A stretch of 64,000 bases of DNA from Pseudoxanthomonas kaohsiungensis (GCF_010211765.1 NZ_PDWO01000011.1:62001-126000), one strand, 5' to 3'. Shown: positions 26,877 to 37,008, numbered from the stretch's first letter. Translations and numbers: made by a program. The notes: generated by a model not told the origin, from the sequence alone.

Positions 26877-27701
26877 TCACAGGCGCGCGAGCACGGCCTC
26901 GGTGGGCCTGGCCAGGTTCAACGTGTAGAAGTGCAGGCCGGGGGCGCCGCCGGCGACCAGGCGCCGGCACAGGCCGGCGACCAGGTCGGCGCCGAATTCG
27001 CGGATCGCCTCGGCGTCGTCGCCGAAGGCCTGCATCCGCTTGCCGATCCAGCGCGGGATCTCCGCGCCGCAGGCTTCGGAGAAGCGTCGCAGCTGGGTGA
27101 AGTTGGACACCGGCATGATTCCCGGGACGATCGGCACCTCCACGCCCAGCCGGCGCGCGTCGTCGACGAAACGGAAGTACGCGTCGGCGTTGTAGAAGTA
27201 CTGGGTGATCGCCGCATCGGCGCCGGCATCGACCTTGGCCTTGAAGTGGCGCAGGTCGGCCAGCGCATCCTCGGCCTGGGGGTGGGTCTCGGGGTAGGCG
27301 GCCACTTCGATCCGGAAGCGGTCGCCGTGTTCGGCGCGGATCAGCTGCACCAGCTCGGCCGCGTAGCGCAGGTCGCCGGGAAAGCCCATGCCCGACGGCA
27401 GGTCGCCGCGCAGGGCGACGATGCGGCGGCAGCCGATCGCCCGGTAGAGCTTGAGCAGCTCGCGGATCTCCTCGCGGTTGCCGCCCACGCAGGACAGGTG
27501 CGGCGCGGCCTCGAAGCCGTGGTGCTGGTTGAGGTGGCGCACGGTCTCGGAGGTGTAGCTGAGCGTGGAGCCGCCGGCGCCGAAGGTGCAGGACACGTAT
27601 TCGGGTGCGTGCGCCTTCAGCCTGGCCGCGGCGCGGTCGAGCTGGGTGCGCTGCTCGTCGGTCTTGGGTGGGTAGAACTCGAAGCTGACGTGGGCGGTCA
27701 T
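26877..27701 (-). CDS. metF: 5,10-methylenetetrahydrofolate reductase
   Basis: 274 aa FAD-dependent TIM barrel that makes 5-methyl-THF for methionine synthesis. Starts MTAHVSFEFYPPKTDEQ, with the catalytic Glu in SFEFYPPK. Further family segments: EYVSCTFGAGGSTLSYT, PHLSCVGGNREEI, RIVALRGDLPSGMGFPG, VAAYPETHPQAED, GADAAITQYFYNADAY, PIVPGIMPVSNF. A longer open frame to 28067 would cover the divergent gene and was rejected. metF, ahcY and metK lie within 9 kb, all on this strand, so the methyl cycle is clustered though not in one operon. Confidence 0.96.
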   Translation of the reverse strand: MTAHVSFEFYPPKTDEQRTQLDRAAARLKAHAPEYVSCTFGAGGSTLSYTSETVRHLNQHHGFEAAPHLSCVGGNREEIRELLKLYRAIGCRRIVALRGDLPSGMGFPGDLRYAAELVQLIRAEHGDRFRIEVAAYPETHPQAEDALADLRHFKAKVDAGADAAITQYFYNADAYFRFVDDARRLGVEVPIVPGIMPVSNFTQLRRFSEACGAEIPRWIGKRMQAFGDDAEAIREFGADLVAGLCRRLVAGGAPGLHFYTLNLARPTEAVLARL

Positions 27702-27726
27702 CGCAGGGGTCCGGCGGGTCGCCCCG

Positions 27727-27743
27727 GATAATATCTCTTTATC
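27727..27743. promoter_or_regulatory. AT-rich imperfect palindrome upstream of metF (candidate operator)
   Basis: GATAATATCTCTTTATC: arms GATAA/TTATC separated by 7 bp, 26 bp upstream of the metF ATG in an otherwise GC-rich region. On the metF strand it reads GATAAAGAGATA, close to GATGAAAAGATG at 35832-35843 upstream of metK. Overlap with a metF -10 (TATTAT-like) is plausible. The regulator is unknown. Confidence 0.45.
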
Positions 27744-27842
27744 GCGATGGATGTGAAGCATTGCTGGGCGGTCGCGGTCGCGGTCGCGGCAGCACCGGTC
27801 GCTGGCGCGTTTACCCTGTCGCCCCCACCGCCGGACTGCCGC

Positions 27843-28400
27843 ATGTCGATCTTCCTCACCGATTTCGCCCGCGCCCGCCTGTTCCCGCGCACGCCGCGCG
27901 GCAATGCGATCCAGGACTGCACGCCCGAGCAGTTCGAGCGCCATCTCAACGAGCACGCGCCCCTGAAAGTGCTGGAGGGCTACGCGCCGTTCTGCAAGTT
28001 GCACGTGCACCGCAACTGGACCTCGACCCGCTGCCTGACCGTGCCGGTGACGGCGCAGAACCGGCACCTGCTGCGTTCGGCCTACGAGGCGCGCAGCCGC
28101 GAGGAGCTGCCGATGCTGGTGCGCTGGTTCGAGGGCGTGGAGCCACCGGTGGCCGAGTACCTGGTCGTGATCCTCTACAGCCGCGAGCAGCTGGCACGGG
28201 AGGGGACGCCGATCGAAGCCGACTGGGGCGTGGTCGGCTGCCTCTACACCCTGCAGCCGGAGGAGATCCCGATGGCACCGGTGACCATGATGCGCAATGC
28301 GCTGGGCGTGGACGAGGGCGGGTCGGGCGTGCCGCTGGACCGCGAGGCCTATCGGCGCAGCGTCGAGTTCTGGGACGCCAACGCCAACTGGCGTCTCTGA
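27843..28400 (+). CDS. DUF3228 family protein
   Basis: 185 aa from ATG 27843 (MSIFLTDFARARLFPRTPRG). The sequence resembles the DUF3228 family: FERHLNEHAPLKVLEGYAPF, CKLHVHRNWTSTRCLTVPVT, LPMLVRWFEGVEPPVAEYLV, EADWGVVGCLYTLQPEEIPM and PVTMMRNALGVDEGGSGVPL. Function unknown; a small cytosolic fold. An upstream in-frame ATG at 27747 would add a hydrophobic Ala/Val leader encoded partly by a GGTCGC tandem repeat (about 27770-27788); I prefer the inner start, where family similarity begins. Divergent from metF. Confidence 0.8.
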   Translation: MSIFLTDFARARLFPRTPRGNAIQDCTPEQFERHLNEHAPLKVLEGYAPFCKLHVHRNWTSTRCLTVPVTAQNRHLLRSAYEARSREELPMLVRWFEGVEPPVAEYLVVILYSREQLAREGTPIEADWGVVGCLYTLQPEEIPMAPVTMMRNALGVDEGGSGVPLDREAYRRSVEFWDANANWRL

Positions 28401-28564
28401 GCGGCCGGCCTCGAGCCTTGCCGTGTTCCCGGGTCCGGCAGGCCTTCAGGATCCGGCGTCGGCTGCCGATGTAGGTCAGGTCCCCCTCCCTCCGGGTGGT
28501 CGCGTCGCCGCGAGCGTGTGGCAGCGCGGGGACCAATCCTCGTCGGCCATTCCCTTAGGTGCGC

Positions 28565-29353
28565 ATGGGCACGTTCCCGATCATCCTCATGACTGTCCTC
28601 GGTGGCTGGGCGATGCTGGCGACGGTCCTTGCCCTGGTCTGGGGCGGCCGCCTGCGCCGCGAGCGCCTGGACCACGAGGCCGCGCAGCAGCACAACGCCC
28701 GCTATCGCGCCGCCGTGCGCAGGCTCGAGGAGCGCGCGGCCACCACCGCCGCGCAGTTCGAGGCGCTTGAACGCGACTACCTGGCCCTGAAGCGGAGCGT
28801 CGACGCGGACGCCGGTGCGCAGGCACGGGAGCAGGGCCAGCCGGCTGCGGGGCGGGCGTTCCCGATGGTGGTGGTCGACAGCCTCGACCTCTCCGCCGAG
28901 ATCGGCCTGCTGTTCGAGCACGTGGCCCGCGTGGCCGCGGCGATCCGCGGCTACAGCGCGTTCACCCGCGGGCACCACGGCCCCGAACCCGCGAAGGCCC
29001 GCTATGACCTGCTTTGGCTGTCCGATTGCCTGCATACCTTCGACCGGGTCGGCCGCGCGCTGGCCGGCGGCAACCAGCAGGCGCTCGCGGCGGCCTGCGA
29101 GGAGCTGCTGTCGATGTACGACATGTATCCGCGCGATGGCTCCGGCTACGACAGCCGCGACACGTTCCGGCGACTGGCCGAGCGGGTGCCGCTGGGCGCG
29201 GTGACCGAGGCGATGCGCTCGATCGCGCTGAAGGTCGCCTCGGCGCCCGACGCCGGGGCGACCGGCATACGCCATGTGGAACCGGAGCGTCCCCAAGCCG
29301 CCGCCCCGGTGCCACCCGCGACAGCGGTTCCGGTTGCGGCCGGCGCCGCCTGA
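28565..29353 (+). CDS. Membrane-anchored coiled-coil protein of unknown function
   Basis: 262 aa from ATG 28565 (a GTG two codons earlier is also possible). One N-terminal TM helix (FPIILMTVLGGWAMLATVLA), then a coiled coil of about 60 residues rich in Arg, Glu and Ala (RLRRERLDHEAAQQHNARYR, ALERDYLALKRSV). A helical globular part follows (SAEIGLLFEHVARVAAAIRG, YDLLWLSDCLHTFDRVGRAL), and a Pro/Ala tail. Topology suggests a cytoplasmic coiled coil tethered to the inner membrane. I recognise no family. It is convergent with ahcY; the shared gap holds a bidirectional-looking terminator. Confidence 0.75.
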   Translation: MGTFPIILMTVLGGWAMLATVLALVWGGRLRRERLDHEAAQQHNARYRAAVRRLEERAATTAAQFEALERDYLALKRSVDADAGAQAREQGQPAAGRAFPMVVVDSLDLSAEIGLLFEHVARVAAAIRGYSAFTRGHHGPEPAKARYDLLWLSDCLHTFDRVGRALAGGNQQALAAACEELLSMYDMYPRDGSGYDSRDTFRRLAERVPLGAVTEAMRSIALKVASAPDAGATGIRHVEPERPQAAAPVPPATAVPVAAGAA

Positions 29354-29400
29354 GCGGTCGCCTGGGGGCGGCTCCGTGCCGCCTGCACACTGCCCGGAAT

Positions 29401-29428
29401 GGAAACGGGCGCCTTGCGGCGCCCGTTC
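29401..29428 (-). terminator. Intrinsic terminator of ahcY, possibly bidirectional
   Basis: Perfect 10-bp stem AACGGGCGCC/GGCGCCCGTT with a 4-nt loop, centred in the 99-bp gap between convergent genes. On the ahcY strand TTTCC follows, on the other strand TTCC, so the T-runs are short. Confidence 0.65.
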
Positions 29429-29452
29429 CTGCAGTTCGATCGCTGTTCGCGA

Positions 29453-30895
<1,443 letters not shown>

Positions 30896-30937
30896 GTGTG
30901 CTCCGGGTCTATGGCGAGACGGGGTCTCGCTGTCGCC

Positions 30938-31046
30938 GGGCGCCGTTGTCGCGGTAATGCCATGCCGAGCCTGGCCGTGGATCGAAGCCACACGAAGTGC
31001 GGCTCTGCGGAAGATCCGCATGTCCATGGTCGCAGCGCCCCTCGGC
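30938..31046 (-). promoter_or_regulatory. SAH riboswitch upstream of ahcY
   Basis: On the minus strand the 5' part reads GCCGAGGGGCGCTGCGACC, then a variable hairpin region, the conserved GGCCAGGCTCGGCATGG, and CAACGGCGCCC at the 3' end. CCGAG pairs with CTCGG (P1), and GGGCGC pairs with GCGCCC to form the pseudoknot: the layout of the S-adenosylhomocysteine riboswitch known upstream of ahcY in beta- and gammaproteobacteria. It ends 42 bases before the ahcY start codon. Binding of SAH stabilises the pseudoknot and turns expression on. Confidence 0.9.
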
Positions 31047-31057
31047 GGGCGGCGCGC

Positions 31058-31086
31058 ATTATATCGGTCCATCGGGATCGGTGGAT
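31058..31086 (-). promoter_or_regulatory. ahcY promoter
   Basis: A perfect -10 TATAAT on the minus strand (31063-31058), with a weak -35 (TCCACC, 31086-31081) at 17-bp spacing. Predicted start near 31051, a few bases before the first stem of the SAH riboswitch, as expected. Confidence 0.7.
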
Positions 31087-31160
31087 GAACCCGGTGGCAC
31101 CTGGGGGTCGCGGCGGCGGGCCCGCCTCGGGCCGGGCCGGATCTGGTGCTGCTGAAACTT

Positions 31161-31190
31161 TTGCGGCGCCGCACAAAACGCGGCTAAGCT
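31161..31190 (+). promoter_or_regulatory. Predicted ppc promoter
   Basis: TTGCGG (31161-31166), 18-bp spacer, TAAGCT (31185-31190), 35 bp before the ppc start. The -35 overlaps a palindrome built from TTTTG, GGCGCC and CAAAA. Moderate match only. Confidence 0.45.
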
Positions 31191-31224
31191 CGGAGGTCGC
31201 CTTCCACTCCTGCCGCGCGTGTCG

Positions 31225-33936
31225 ATGAACGCTCCCCGCCAGCTCGAATTCGCCCCACCGGACCTGCCCCTGCGCGACGACGTGCGTCGCCTCGGCGCGC
31301 TGGTCGGCGACATGCTCGCCGAACAGGTCTCGCCGGCCTTCCTCGAGGAGGTCGAGCGGGTACGCACCACCGCGATCGCGCGGCGCCAGAACGGCGGGTC
31401 GATGGAATCGCTGTCGGCGCTGCTCGACGGGCTGGAGCCGGCGCACGCCGAGGCGCTGGTGCGTGCCTTCAGCACGTACTTCCAGGTGGTCAACATCGCC
31501 GAACGCGTGCATCGCATCCGCCGCCGCCGCGACTACCAGCGCGCCGATACCGGGACGCCACAGCCGGAGAGCCTGCACGATGCGTTGCTGCGCCTGAAGC
31601 GCCAGGACGTCTCGCCCGACGAGCTGCGCGACTGGCTGGAACGCATCGATATCGAGCCGGTGTTCACCGCCCACCCGACCGAGGCGGTGCGGCGCGCGCT
31701 GCTGGAGAAGGAACAGATCATGGTCGCGGCGCTGATCGACGACCTCGACGGCGCACGCACGCCCGGCGAACGCGCCGCCGACCTGGCCCGCTTCCGCATG
31801 GCCTTGACGTCGGCCTGGCAGACCGCCGATTCCTCGCCGGTGCGCCCGGGCGTGGAGGATGAACGCGAGCACGTGGGCTTCTACCTCACCGAGGTCCTGT
31901 ACCGGGTGATGCCGGTGTTCTACGAGACCCTGGACCACGCCATCGGCGAGTACTTCGGCATCGCCACCGACCTGCCGCGGCTGGTGCGCTTCGGCACCTG
32001 GGTCGGCGGCGACATGGACGGCAACCCGAATGTCGACGCGACCACCATCCGCAGCACGCTCGACGCGCAGCGCCGCGCGATCCTGGGCAGGTACCGCGCC
32101 GAGCTGCAGCAGCTGACCCACGTGCTGAGCCAGTCCACCGGCGTGGTCGGGGTCGATGCGCAGGTGCTGGCGCAGGTCGAGCGCTACCGCGGGCTGCTGC
32201 CCGAGGCCGCCGCCGCCGCCCGCCCGCGCCATGCAGACATGCCGTACCGCCTGTTGATCGACCTGATGGCCGCGCGCCTGCAGGCGACGCTGGAAGACCG
32301 CGCCGAGGGCTACGGTTCCCCGCGCGAGTTCGCCGACGACATCGACCTGATCCGGCAAAGCCTGGAGCACAACCGCGGCGTGCATGCGGGCTGGTTCTCG
32401 GTGCGCCGGCTGGTGTGGCGGCTCCGCACCTTCGGCTTCCACCTGGCGCGGCTGGACGTGCGCCAGGAATCGGGCGTGCACGCGCGCGCGGTGGCCGCGG
32501 CGCTGGAAGACGAGCAGTGGGAGTCGCGCGGACCGGTGGAGCAGGCGGCGCGGCTGGGCCCGTATGCGGGCGGAAGCCGGGTGTTGCCGGCGGTCGACGA
32601 GCCGGGCAACGCGCGCCTGGACGCGGTCTTCGCCGCGCTCAGCGACGCGCGCCGCCGGCATGGCCCCGACGCATTGGGCGCCTACATCATCAGCATGGCG
32701 CGCAGCCGTGCCGACGTGCTCACCGTGCTGGCGCTCGCCCGCCGCGGCGGCCTGGTCGAGGACGGGCAGGTGCCGCTGGACATCGCGCCGCTGTTCGAGA
32801 CCGTCGACGACCTGCGCCAGGGCCCCGACACCCTGCGCGACCTGCTCGCCGACCCGGTCTACCGCCAGCACCTGGCCGCGCGCGGCAACGTGCAGATGGT
32901 GATGCTCGGCTATTCCGACAGCGGCAAGGACGGCGGCATCGCGGCCTCGCGCTGGGGCCTGCAGCGCGCCCAGGTCGAGCTGATGCAGGCGGCCGAGGAG
33001 CTGGGCATCAAGCTGACGTTCTTCCATGGCCGCGGCGGCTCGCTCAGCCGCGGCGGCAGCAAGACCTCGCGCGCGGTGGATGCGTCGCCGCGCGGCAGCG
33101 TGGACGGCCGCCTGCGCGTGACCGAGCAGGGCGAGGCGATCCACCGCAAGTTCGGCATCCGCGCCCTGGCGCTCCGCTCGCTGGAGCAGGCCACCGGCGC
33201 GGTACTGGTGTCCAGCATCCGGCCCCGCGCGCCGGAGCCGCGCGAGGCGAAATGGCGCGAGGTGATGGACGCCGTGGCGCAGGCCAGCAGCCAGGCCTAC
33301 CGGGGCTTCGTCGGTGCGCCGCGTTTCATGGATTATTTCCGCAGCGCCACCCCGATCGACGTCATCGAGCGGATGACCCTGGGCTCGCGCCCGTCGCGCC
33401 GGCTGGGCCAGGACGCGGCGCTGTCGAACCTGCGCGCGATCCCCTGGGTGTTCGCCTGGAGCCAGGCGCGCGCGGTGATCCCCGGCTGGTACGGCGTGGG
33501 CACGGGCCTGCAGGCGGCGGTGGACCGTTTCGGCGAGGAAGCCCTGCGCGAGATGGGTCGGGACTGGCCGTTCTTCAAGACCTTCCTCGACGACGTCTCG
33601 ATGGTCCTGGCCAAGGGCGACATGGGCATCGCCGGGATGTTCTCGCGCCTGGCTGGCGAGGAACTCCACGGCGAGTTCTTCCCGCGGGTGCAGGCCGAGC
33701 ATGCGCTCACGCGGCGATGGGTCCTGGCCCTGAACGGCAACGAGTTCCTGCTGCAGCACGACCAGCGCCTGGCCCTGTCGATCCGCCTGCGCAATCCGTA
33801 CGTGGATCCGATCAGCGTGCTTCAGGCGGACCTGCTTGAGCGGTGGCGCGCCAGCGGCCGCGAGGACGATGCGCTGCTGCGCGCGTTGGTGGCCAGCGTC
33901 AATGGCGTCTCGCAGGGCGTTCAGAACACCGGCTGA
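31225..33936 (+). CDS. ppc: Phosphoenolpyruvate carboxylase
   Basis: 903 aa (E. coli 883), start ATG 31225; a GTG two codons upstream is also open. Carboxylates PEP with bicarbonate to oxaloacetate, refilling the TCA cycle. Active-site segments: [15 protein letters not shown] (catalytic H150), [31 protein letters not shown] (bicarbonate/PEP lysine region), [19 protein letters not shown] (glycine loop), [16 protein letters not shown] and the C-terminal end [12 protein letters not shown], which matches the conserved NGIAAGMRNTG type. Cytosolic homotetramer, normally activated by acetyl-CoA and inhibited by aspartate. Confidence 0.97.
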   Translation: MNAPRQLEFAPPDLPLRDDVRRLGALVGDMLAEQVSPAFLEEVERVRTTAIARRQNGGSMESLSALLDGLEPAHAEALVRAFSTYFQVVNIAERVHRIRRRRDYQRADTGTPQPESLHDALLRLKRQDVSPDELRDWLERIDIEPVFTAHPTEAVRRALLEKEQIMVAALIDDLDGARTPGERAADLARFRMALTSAWQTADSSPVRPGVEDEREHVGFYLTEVLYRVMPVFYETLDHAIGEYFGIATDLPRLVRFGTWVGGDMDGNPNVDATTIRSTLDAQRRAILGRYRAELQQLTHVLSQSTGVVGVDAQVLAQVERYRGLLPEAAAAARPRHADMPYRLLIDLMAARLQATLEDRAEGYGSPREFADDIDLIRQSLEHNRGVHAGWFSVRRLVWRLRTFGFHLARLDVRQESGVHARAVAAALEDEQWESRGPVEQAARLGPYAGGSRVLPAVDEPGNARLDAVFAALSDARRRHGPDALGAYIISMARSRADVLTVLALARRGGLVEDGQVPLDIAPLFETVDDLRQGPDTLRDLLADPVYRQHLAARGNVQMVMLGYSDSGKDGGIAASRWGLQRAQVELMQAAEELGIKLTFFHGRGGSLSRGGSKTSRAVDASPRGSVDGRLRVTEQGEAIHRKFGIRALALRSLEQATGAVLVSSIRPRAPEPREAKWREVMDAVAQASSQAYRGFVGAPRFMDYFRSATPIDVIERMTLGSRPSRRLGQDAALSNLRAIPWVFAWSQARAVIPGWYGVGTGLQAAVDRFGEEALREMGRDWPFFKTFLDDVSMVLAKGDMGIAGMFSRLAGEELHGEFFPRVQAEHALTRRWVLALNGNEFLLQHDQRLALSIRLRNPYVDPISVLQADLLERWRASGREDDALLRALVASVNGVSQGVQNTG

Positions 33937-34098
33937 CGGCGGGTTCCGATCCGGTCCGATCCGGTCCGCCTTCGGGCCCGCGCTCCGCGCCGGGACGGAT
34001 GGAAGGCCGACGACGGCATGCCCTTGCCGAAGTCGAGCGGAAGCCGGAGCCGAAGCCGAAGCAAGAGGATCGTGTTGCGTGGGCTTCGGATGGGGCCG

Positions 34099-34200
34099 CC
34101 GCCCTGCCGCCATGGGGGTCGTCGCTCGCGCCGGCGTCCTGCCTCAGTTCGCGACCGCGGCACATCCTTGTGCCGCTCGACCCCCACGGCGACAGGGCGG
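34099..34200 (-). repeat. Palindromic element, copy 1: long stem enclosing two GGA-loop hairpins
   Basis: Outer arms 34099-34121 and 34178-34200 pair over 23 positions with two exceptions. Read on the minus strand, both exceptions become G-U pairs. Inside, on the minus strand: hairpin A with an 8-bp stem GCGGCACA/TGTGCCGC and loop AGGA (34176-34157), then hairpin B with core GGC-AGGAC-GCC (34143-34133) in a TCGCG/CGCGA stem. The ACAAGGATGT of hairpin A matches the CsrA-binding consensus core ACARGGAUGU exactly. Possible roles: mobile REP-like repeat, RsmA/CsrA-binding RNA, or transcription-end structure. Confidence 0.7.
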
Positions 34201-34389
34201 CGTCCTTCGGCGCGTTTGGGACATGGCTTCGATCATCGCCCTGCGTGGTGCGACATCCGGCGTAGCGATGCGGTTCGGCGTCCATGGCGGTATCGGTATG
34301 CCGGGATTGCTGGTCTGCGATGGCATGAAGCCGCCAGGCATGGCCTTTACGATCGGAGCCATGACCTGCACGTTGGCGGAGGTTGCCGT

Positions 34390-34483
34390 ACCCAAGGGCT
34401 ATGGCCCAAGTGGCACATGGATGTGCCACGGCCCTTCGTAAAGACAGGACGTCGTCCCGAAGGGTGGGCCATAGCCCTTGGGT
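34390..34483 (+). repeat. Palindromic element, copy 2: long stem enclosing two GGA-loop hairpins
   Basis: Outer arms ACCCAAGGGCTATGGCCCA (34390-34408) and its exact reverse complement (34465-34483), 19 bp with no mismatch. Inside on the + strand: hairpin A, 8-bp stem GTGGCACA/TGTGCCAC with loop TGGA (34410-34429), and hairpin B, CCCTTCG/CGAAGGG (34432-34464) enclosing GAC-AGGAC-GTC. Same order and spacing as copy 1 on the opposite strand, including a single A between outer arm and hairpin A, but the arm sequences are unrelated. Confidence 0.72.
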
Positions 34484-34535
34484 GCGGCGACCCCCCAAGG
34501 CGCCGGCCCTTCCGGATGCCCACGCCCCCCCAAGC

Positions 34536-34564
34536 AAAAAAAACGGGCCGCGCGAGCGGCCCGT
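34536..34564 (-). terminator. metK intrinsic terminator
   Basis: On the minus strand ACGGGCCGC/GCGGCCCGT (9 bp, 4-nt loop) is followed by a run of eight T, 26 bp after the metK stop. A strong canonical rho-independent terminator. Confidence 0.93.
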
Positions 34565-34589
34565 CTTCATAACAGCATTGCGCGGCCGG

Positions 34590-35810
34590 TTACTTCAGCT
34601 TGGCATCCGCGCGCAGGGCGTCGGCCCTGTCCGTCTTTTCCCACGAGAACGCGGTGGCGGCCTGCTTCTTGCCAGCCGCGTCGGTGTAGGTGACCTGCTG
34701 CGGCTTGCGGCCGAAGTGGCCGTACGCCGCGGTGGCCTGGTACACCGGGTGGATCAGGTCGAGCATCTTGACGATGCCGTACGGGCGCAGGTCGAAGTGC
34801 TTGCGGATCAGCTTCTCGATCTGCTCGTCGCTGATCCTGCCGGTGCCGAAGGTGGTGACCGAGATCGAGGTCGGCTCGGCCACGCCGATGGCGTAGGAGA
34901 CCTGCACCTCGCAGCGGTCGGCCAGGCCGGCGGCGACGATGTTCTTGGCCACGTAGCGCGCCGCGTACGCAGCGGAGCGATCGACCTTGGACGGATCCTT
35001 GCCCGAGAACGCGCCGCCGCCATGGCGGGCCATGCCGCCGTAGCTGTCGACGATGATCTTGCGGCCGGTCAGGCCGCAATCGCCCACCGGGCCGCCGATC
35101 ACGAAGATCCCGGTCGGGTTGATGTGGACCTTCTTCTTCGGCAGCGTTTCCAGCCACTTCTTCGGCAGCACCGGCTTGAGGATGTGCTCGTACACGCCCT
35201 CGACCAGGTCCTTCTGCTTGATGCCCGGATCGTGCTGGGTCGACAGGACCACTGCGTCCAGGCCGAGCACGTTGTGCTCGTTGTCGTAGCGCAGGGTGAC
35301 CTGCGACTTGGCGTCCGGGCGCAGCCACGGCAGCGGCGAGTTTTTCTTCTTGCGGACCTTGGCCTGCTGCTCGACCAGGCGGTGCGAGTAGTAGATCGGC
35401 GCCGGCATGAACTCCGGCGCCTCGTTGCAGGCGTAGCCGAACATCAGGCCCTGGTCGCCGGCGCCCTGTTCCTCGGGCTTCTTGCGGTCGACGCCGGCGG
35501 CGATGTCCGGCGACTGCTTGCCGAGCATGTTGATGATCGCGCAGGTGTGGCCGTCGAAGCCGACGTCGGAATTGTCGTAGCCGATCTCGTTGATCACCTT
35601 GCGCGCCAGCGACTCGATGTCGACCCACGCGGTGGTGGTGACCTCGCCGGCGACGATCGCCGCGCCGGTCTTGACCAGCGTCTCGCAGGCCACGCGGGCG
35701 CGCTTGTCCTGGGCCAGGATGGCGTCCAGCACGGCATCGGAGATCTGGTCGGCGATCTTGTCCGGGTGGCCTTCGGAGACCGACTCGGAGGTGAAGAGAT
35801 AGCTGGACAT
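34590..35810 (-). CDS. metK: S-adenosylmethionine synthetase
   Basis: 406 aa, start ATG 35810 ([20 protein letters not shown]). Makes SAM from methionine and ATP. Signatures: [19 protein letters not shown], the ATP-binding [19 protein letters not shown]-like [20 protein letters not shown], and the phosphate-binding [19 protein letters not shown]. Cytosolic homotetramer using magnesium and potassium. The frame is open upstream but that part has no family similarity. Its 5' region has a candidate operator shared with metF. Confidence 0.97.
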   Translation of the reverse strand: MSSYLFTSESVSEGHPDKIADQISDAVLDAILAQDKRARVACETLVKTGAAIVAGEVTTTAWVDIESLARKVINEIGYDNSDVGFDGHTCAIINMLGKQSPDIAAGVDRKKPEEQGAGDQGLMFGYACNEAPEFMPAPIYYSHRLVEQQAKVRKKKNSPLPWLRPDAKSQVTLRYDNEHNVLGLDAVVLSTQHDPGIKQKDLVEGVYEHILKPVLPKKWLETLPKKKVHINPTGIFVIGGPVGDCGLTGRKIIVDSYGGMARHGGGAFSGKDPSKVDRSAAYAARYVAKNIVAAGLADRCEVQVSYAIGVAEPTSISVTTFGTGRISDEQIEKLIRKHFDLRPYGIVKMLDLIHPVYQATAAYGHFGRKPQQVTYTDAAGKKQAATAFSWEKTDRADALRADAKLK

Positions 35811-36189
35811 TCGGCTATATCCCTGTATTCGGATGAAAAGATGGGTGCGCATGATACACGGCCGCGCGGTGGGGTGCATGGTCGCAGGGGGCGGGTTGGT
35901 CCGCTGTTAAGGCGGCCGCGCGCTGTCACGCCACGGTCGCGGGACGGCAATGGCGCTGACGCCGGAAACGGCGACCCTTCCGGCCGGAGCGTGATCCGGA
36001 GACCCGTATGCGCCGTGTCCGATGCAATCCCGACGCCGTGGGTACCGACGCCTTCGGCGCCGCCCGACCCGTCGCCACGCGGATGCAGTCGCCGATGCGG
36101 TTGCGCCCGGCCCCCGCGGCACGCCGCCTGCGGCTGCCGATGCCGGCGGCCGCCGCCGCCGCTTTCACCGAGCCGGAAAGGACCGCGCC
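35811..36189. other. 379-bp divergent intergenic region, metK leader and unexplained sequence
   Basis: On the metK side: a -10-like TATCAT on the minus strand about 45 bp from the ATG, and GATGAAAAGATG (35832-35843), similar to the metF-side motif. The remainder toward the metallophosphatase is GC-rich without a confident gene; a 61-residue frame at 36008-36193 is Arg/Pro/Ala-rich and looks like chance. A ribosome-binding site GGAAAGGA precedes the next gene. Confidence 0.6.
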
Positions 36190-37008
36190 GTGAAGCCGGC
36201 CGCGACGATGCTGCCGCCCCGGCATCGCGCGGTCTTCATTTCCGACGTCCACCTCGGTTCGCGCCACTGCCACGCCGCCGAGCTGGCCGACTTCCTCGCC
36301 CGGCTGCGCTGCGGCCAGCTCTACCTGGTGGGCGACATCGTCGATTTCTGGTGGATGGCCCAGCGCCGCGCCGCCTGGGGCGCCGGGCAGCATCGGGTGG
36401 TGGAAGCGCTGCATGCGCTGGCCGCCGCCGGCACCGAGCTGGTCTACGTGCCCGGCAACCACGACCGGCCTGTGCGGCGCTACTGCGGCCTGGTGCTGCC
36501 GGCGATGCAGGTGCGCCGACGCGCGATCCACGAAACCGCGGACGGTCGCCGGCTGCTGGTGGTGCACGGCGACGACTACGACGCGGTGACGCACTTCGGC
36601 GGCCTCCAGGAGCGCTTCGGCGACTGGCTCTACTACCGGATCCTCACCGGCAACCGGCTGACGAACGCGGCACGGCGACGGCTCGGCCTGCGCTACTGGT
36701 CGCTGGCCGACTGGATCAAGCGCCGCAGCAGCGCCGCCGAGCGCTACATCGCCCGCTTCGTGCAGGCAGGCCTCGACGATGCCCGCCGTCGCGGGCTCGA
36801 TGGCATCGTCTGCGGGCATATCCACCGGGCCGGCCTGTTCGAGCGCGACGGCCTGGTCTATGCCAACGACGGCGACTGGGTGGAAAGCCTGACCGCGCTG
36901 GTCGAGGAATCCGATGGCGGGCTGCGCCTGCTGACCCACGGCGGCGAAGTGCTGGCGACCCTGGCGCCGCGCGAGCCATGGCGGTTGCCGATCGGCCGGG
37001 TGGCCTGA
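36190..37008 (+). CDS. UDP-2,3-diacylglucosamine diphosphatase-like metallophosphoesterase
   Basis: 272 aa from GTG 36190, 7 bases after GGAAAGGA. Calcineurin-like metal motifs in order: FISDVHLGSRHCHAAELADF (D, H), LYLVGDIVDFWWM (D), VYVPGNHDRPVRRY (NHD), VVHGDDYDAVTHFG (H) and VCGHIHRAGLFE (GHxH). The FWW and HGDDYD features match the LpxH2-like group; classical LpxH, which cleaves UDP-diacylglucosamine in lipid A synthesis, is related but shorter. Possible roles are lipid A precursor or other diphosphate hydrolysis at the inner membrane. An alternative ATG is six codons later. Confidence 0.85.
   Translation: MKPAATMLPPRHRAVFISDVHLGSRHCHAAELADFLARLRCGQLYLVGDIVDFWWMAQRRAAWGAGQHRVVEALHALAAAGTELVYVPGNHDRPVRRYCGLVLPAMQVRRRAIHETADGRRLLVVHGDDYDAVTHFGGLQERFGDWLYYRILTGNRLTNAARRRLGLRYWSLADWIKRRSSAAERYIARFVQAGLDDARRRGLDGIVCGHIHRAGLFERDGLVYANDGDWVESLTALVEESDGGLRLLTHGGEVLATLAPREPWRLPIGRVA

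Larger units (their letters stand above)
33937..34589. other. 653-bp convergent gap between ppc and metK holding two structured elements
   Basis: No convincing gene. 33950-33980 has a short tandem GATCCGGTCC. Two long inverted-repeat elements in opposite orientation occupy 34099-34200 and 34390-34483 (separate entries), and the metK terminator lies at 34536-34564. The 190 bp between the elements and the 160 bp after ppc show nothing I can name. Short open frames here run through the palindromes and have no plausible start or protein character. Confidence 0.8.

Noticed and set aside
30896-31174. N-terminal extension of AhcY to 573 residues
   Set aside because: It would be translated from the SAH riboswitch and promoter; family similarity and the ribosome-binding site place the start at 30895.
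33836-34572. Several 140-220 residue frames through the ppc/metK gap
   Set aside because: They cross the palindromic elements on both strands, show palindrome-derived residues, and lack ribosome-binding sites.
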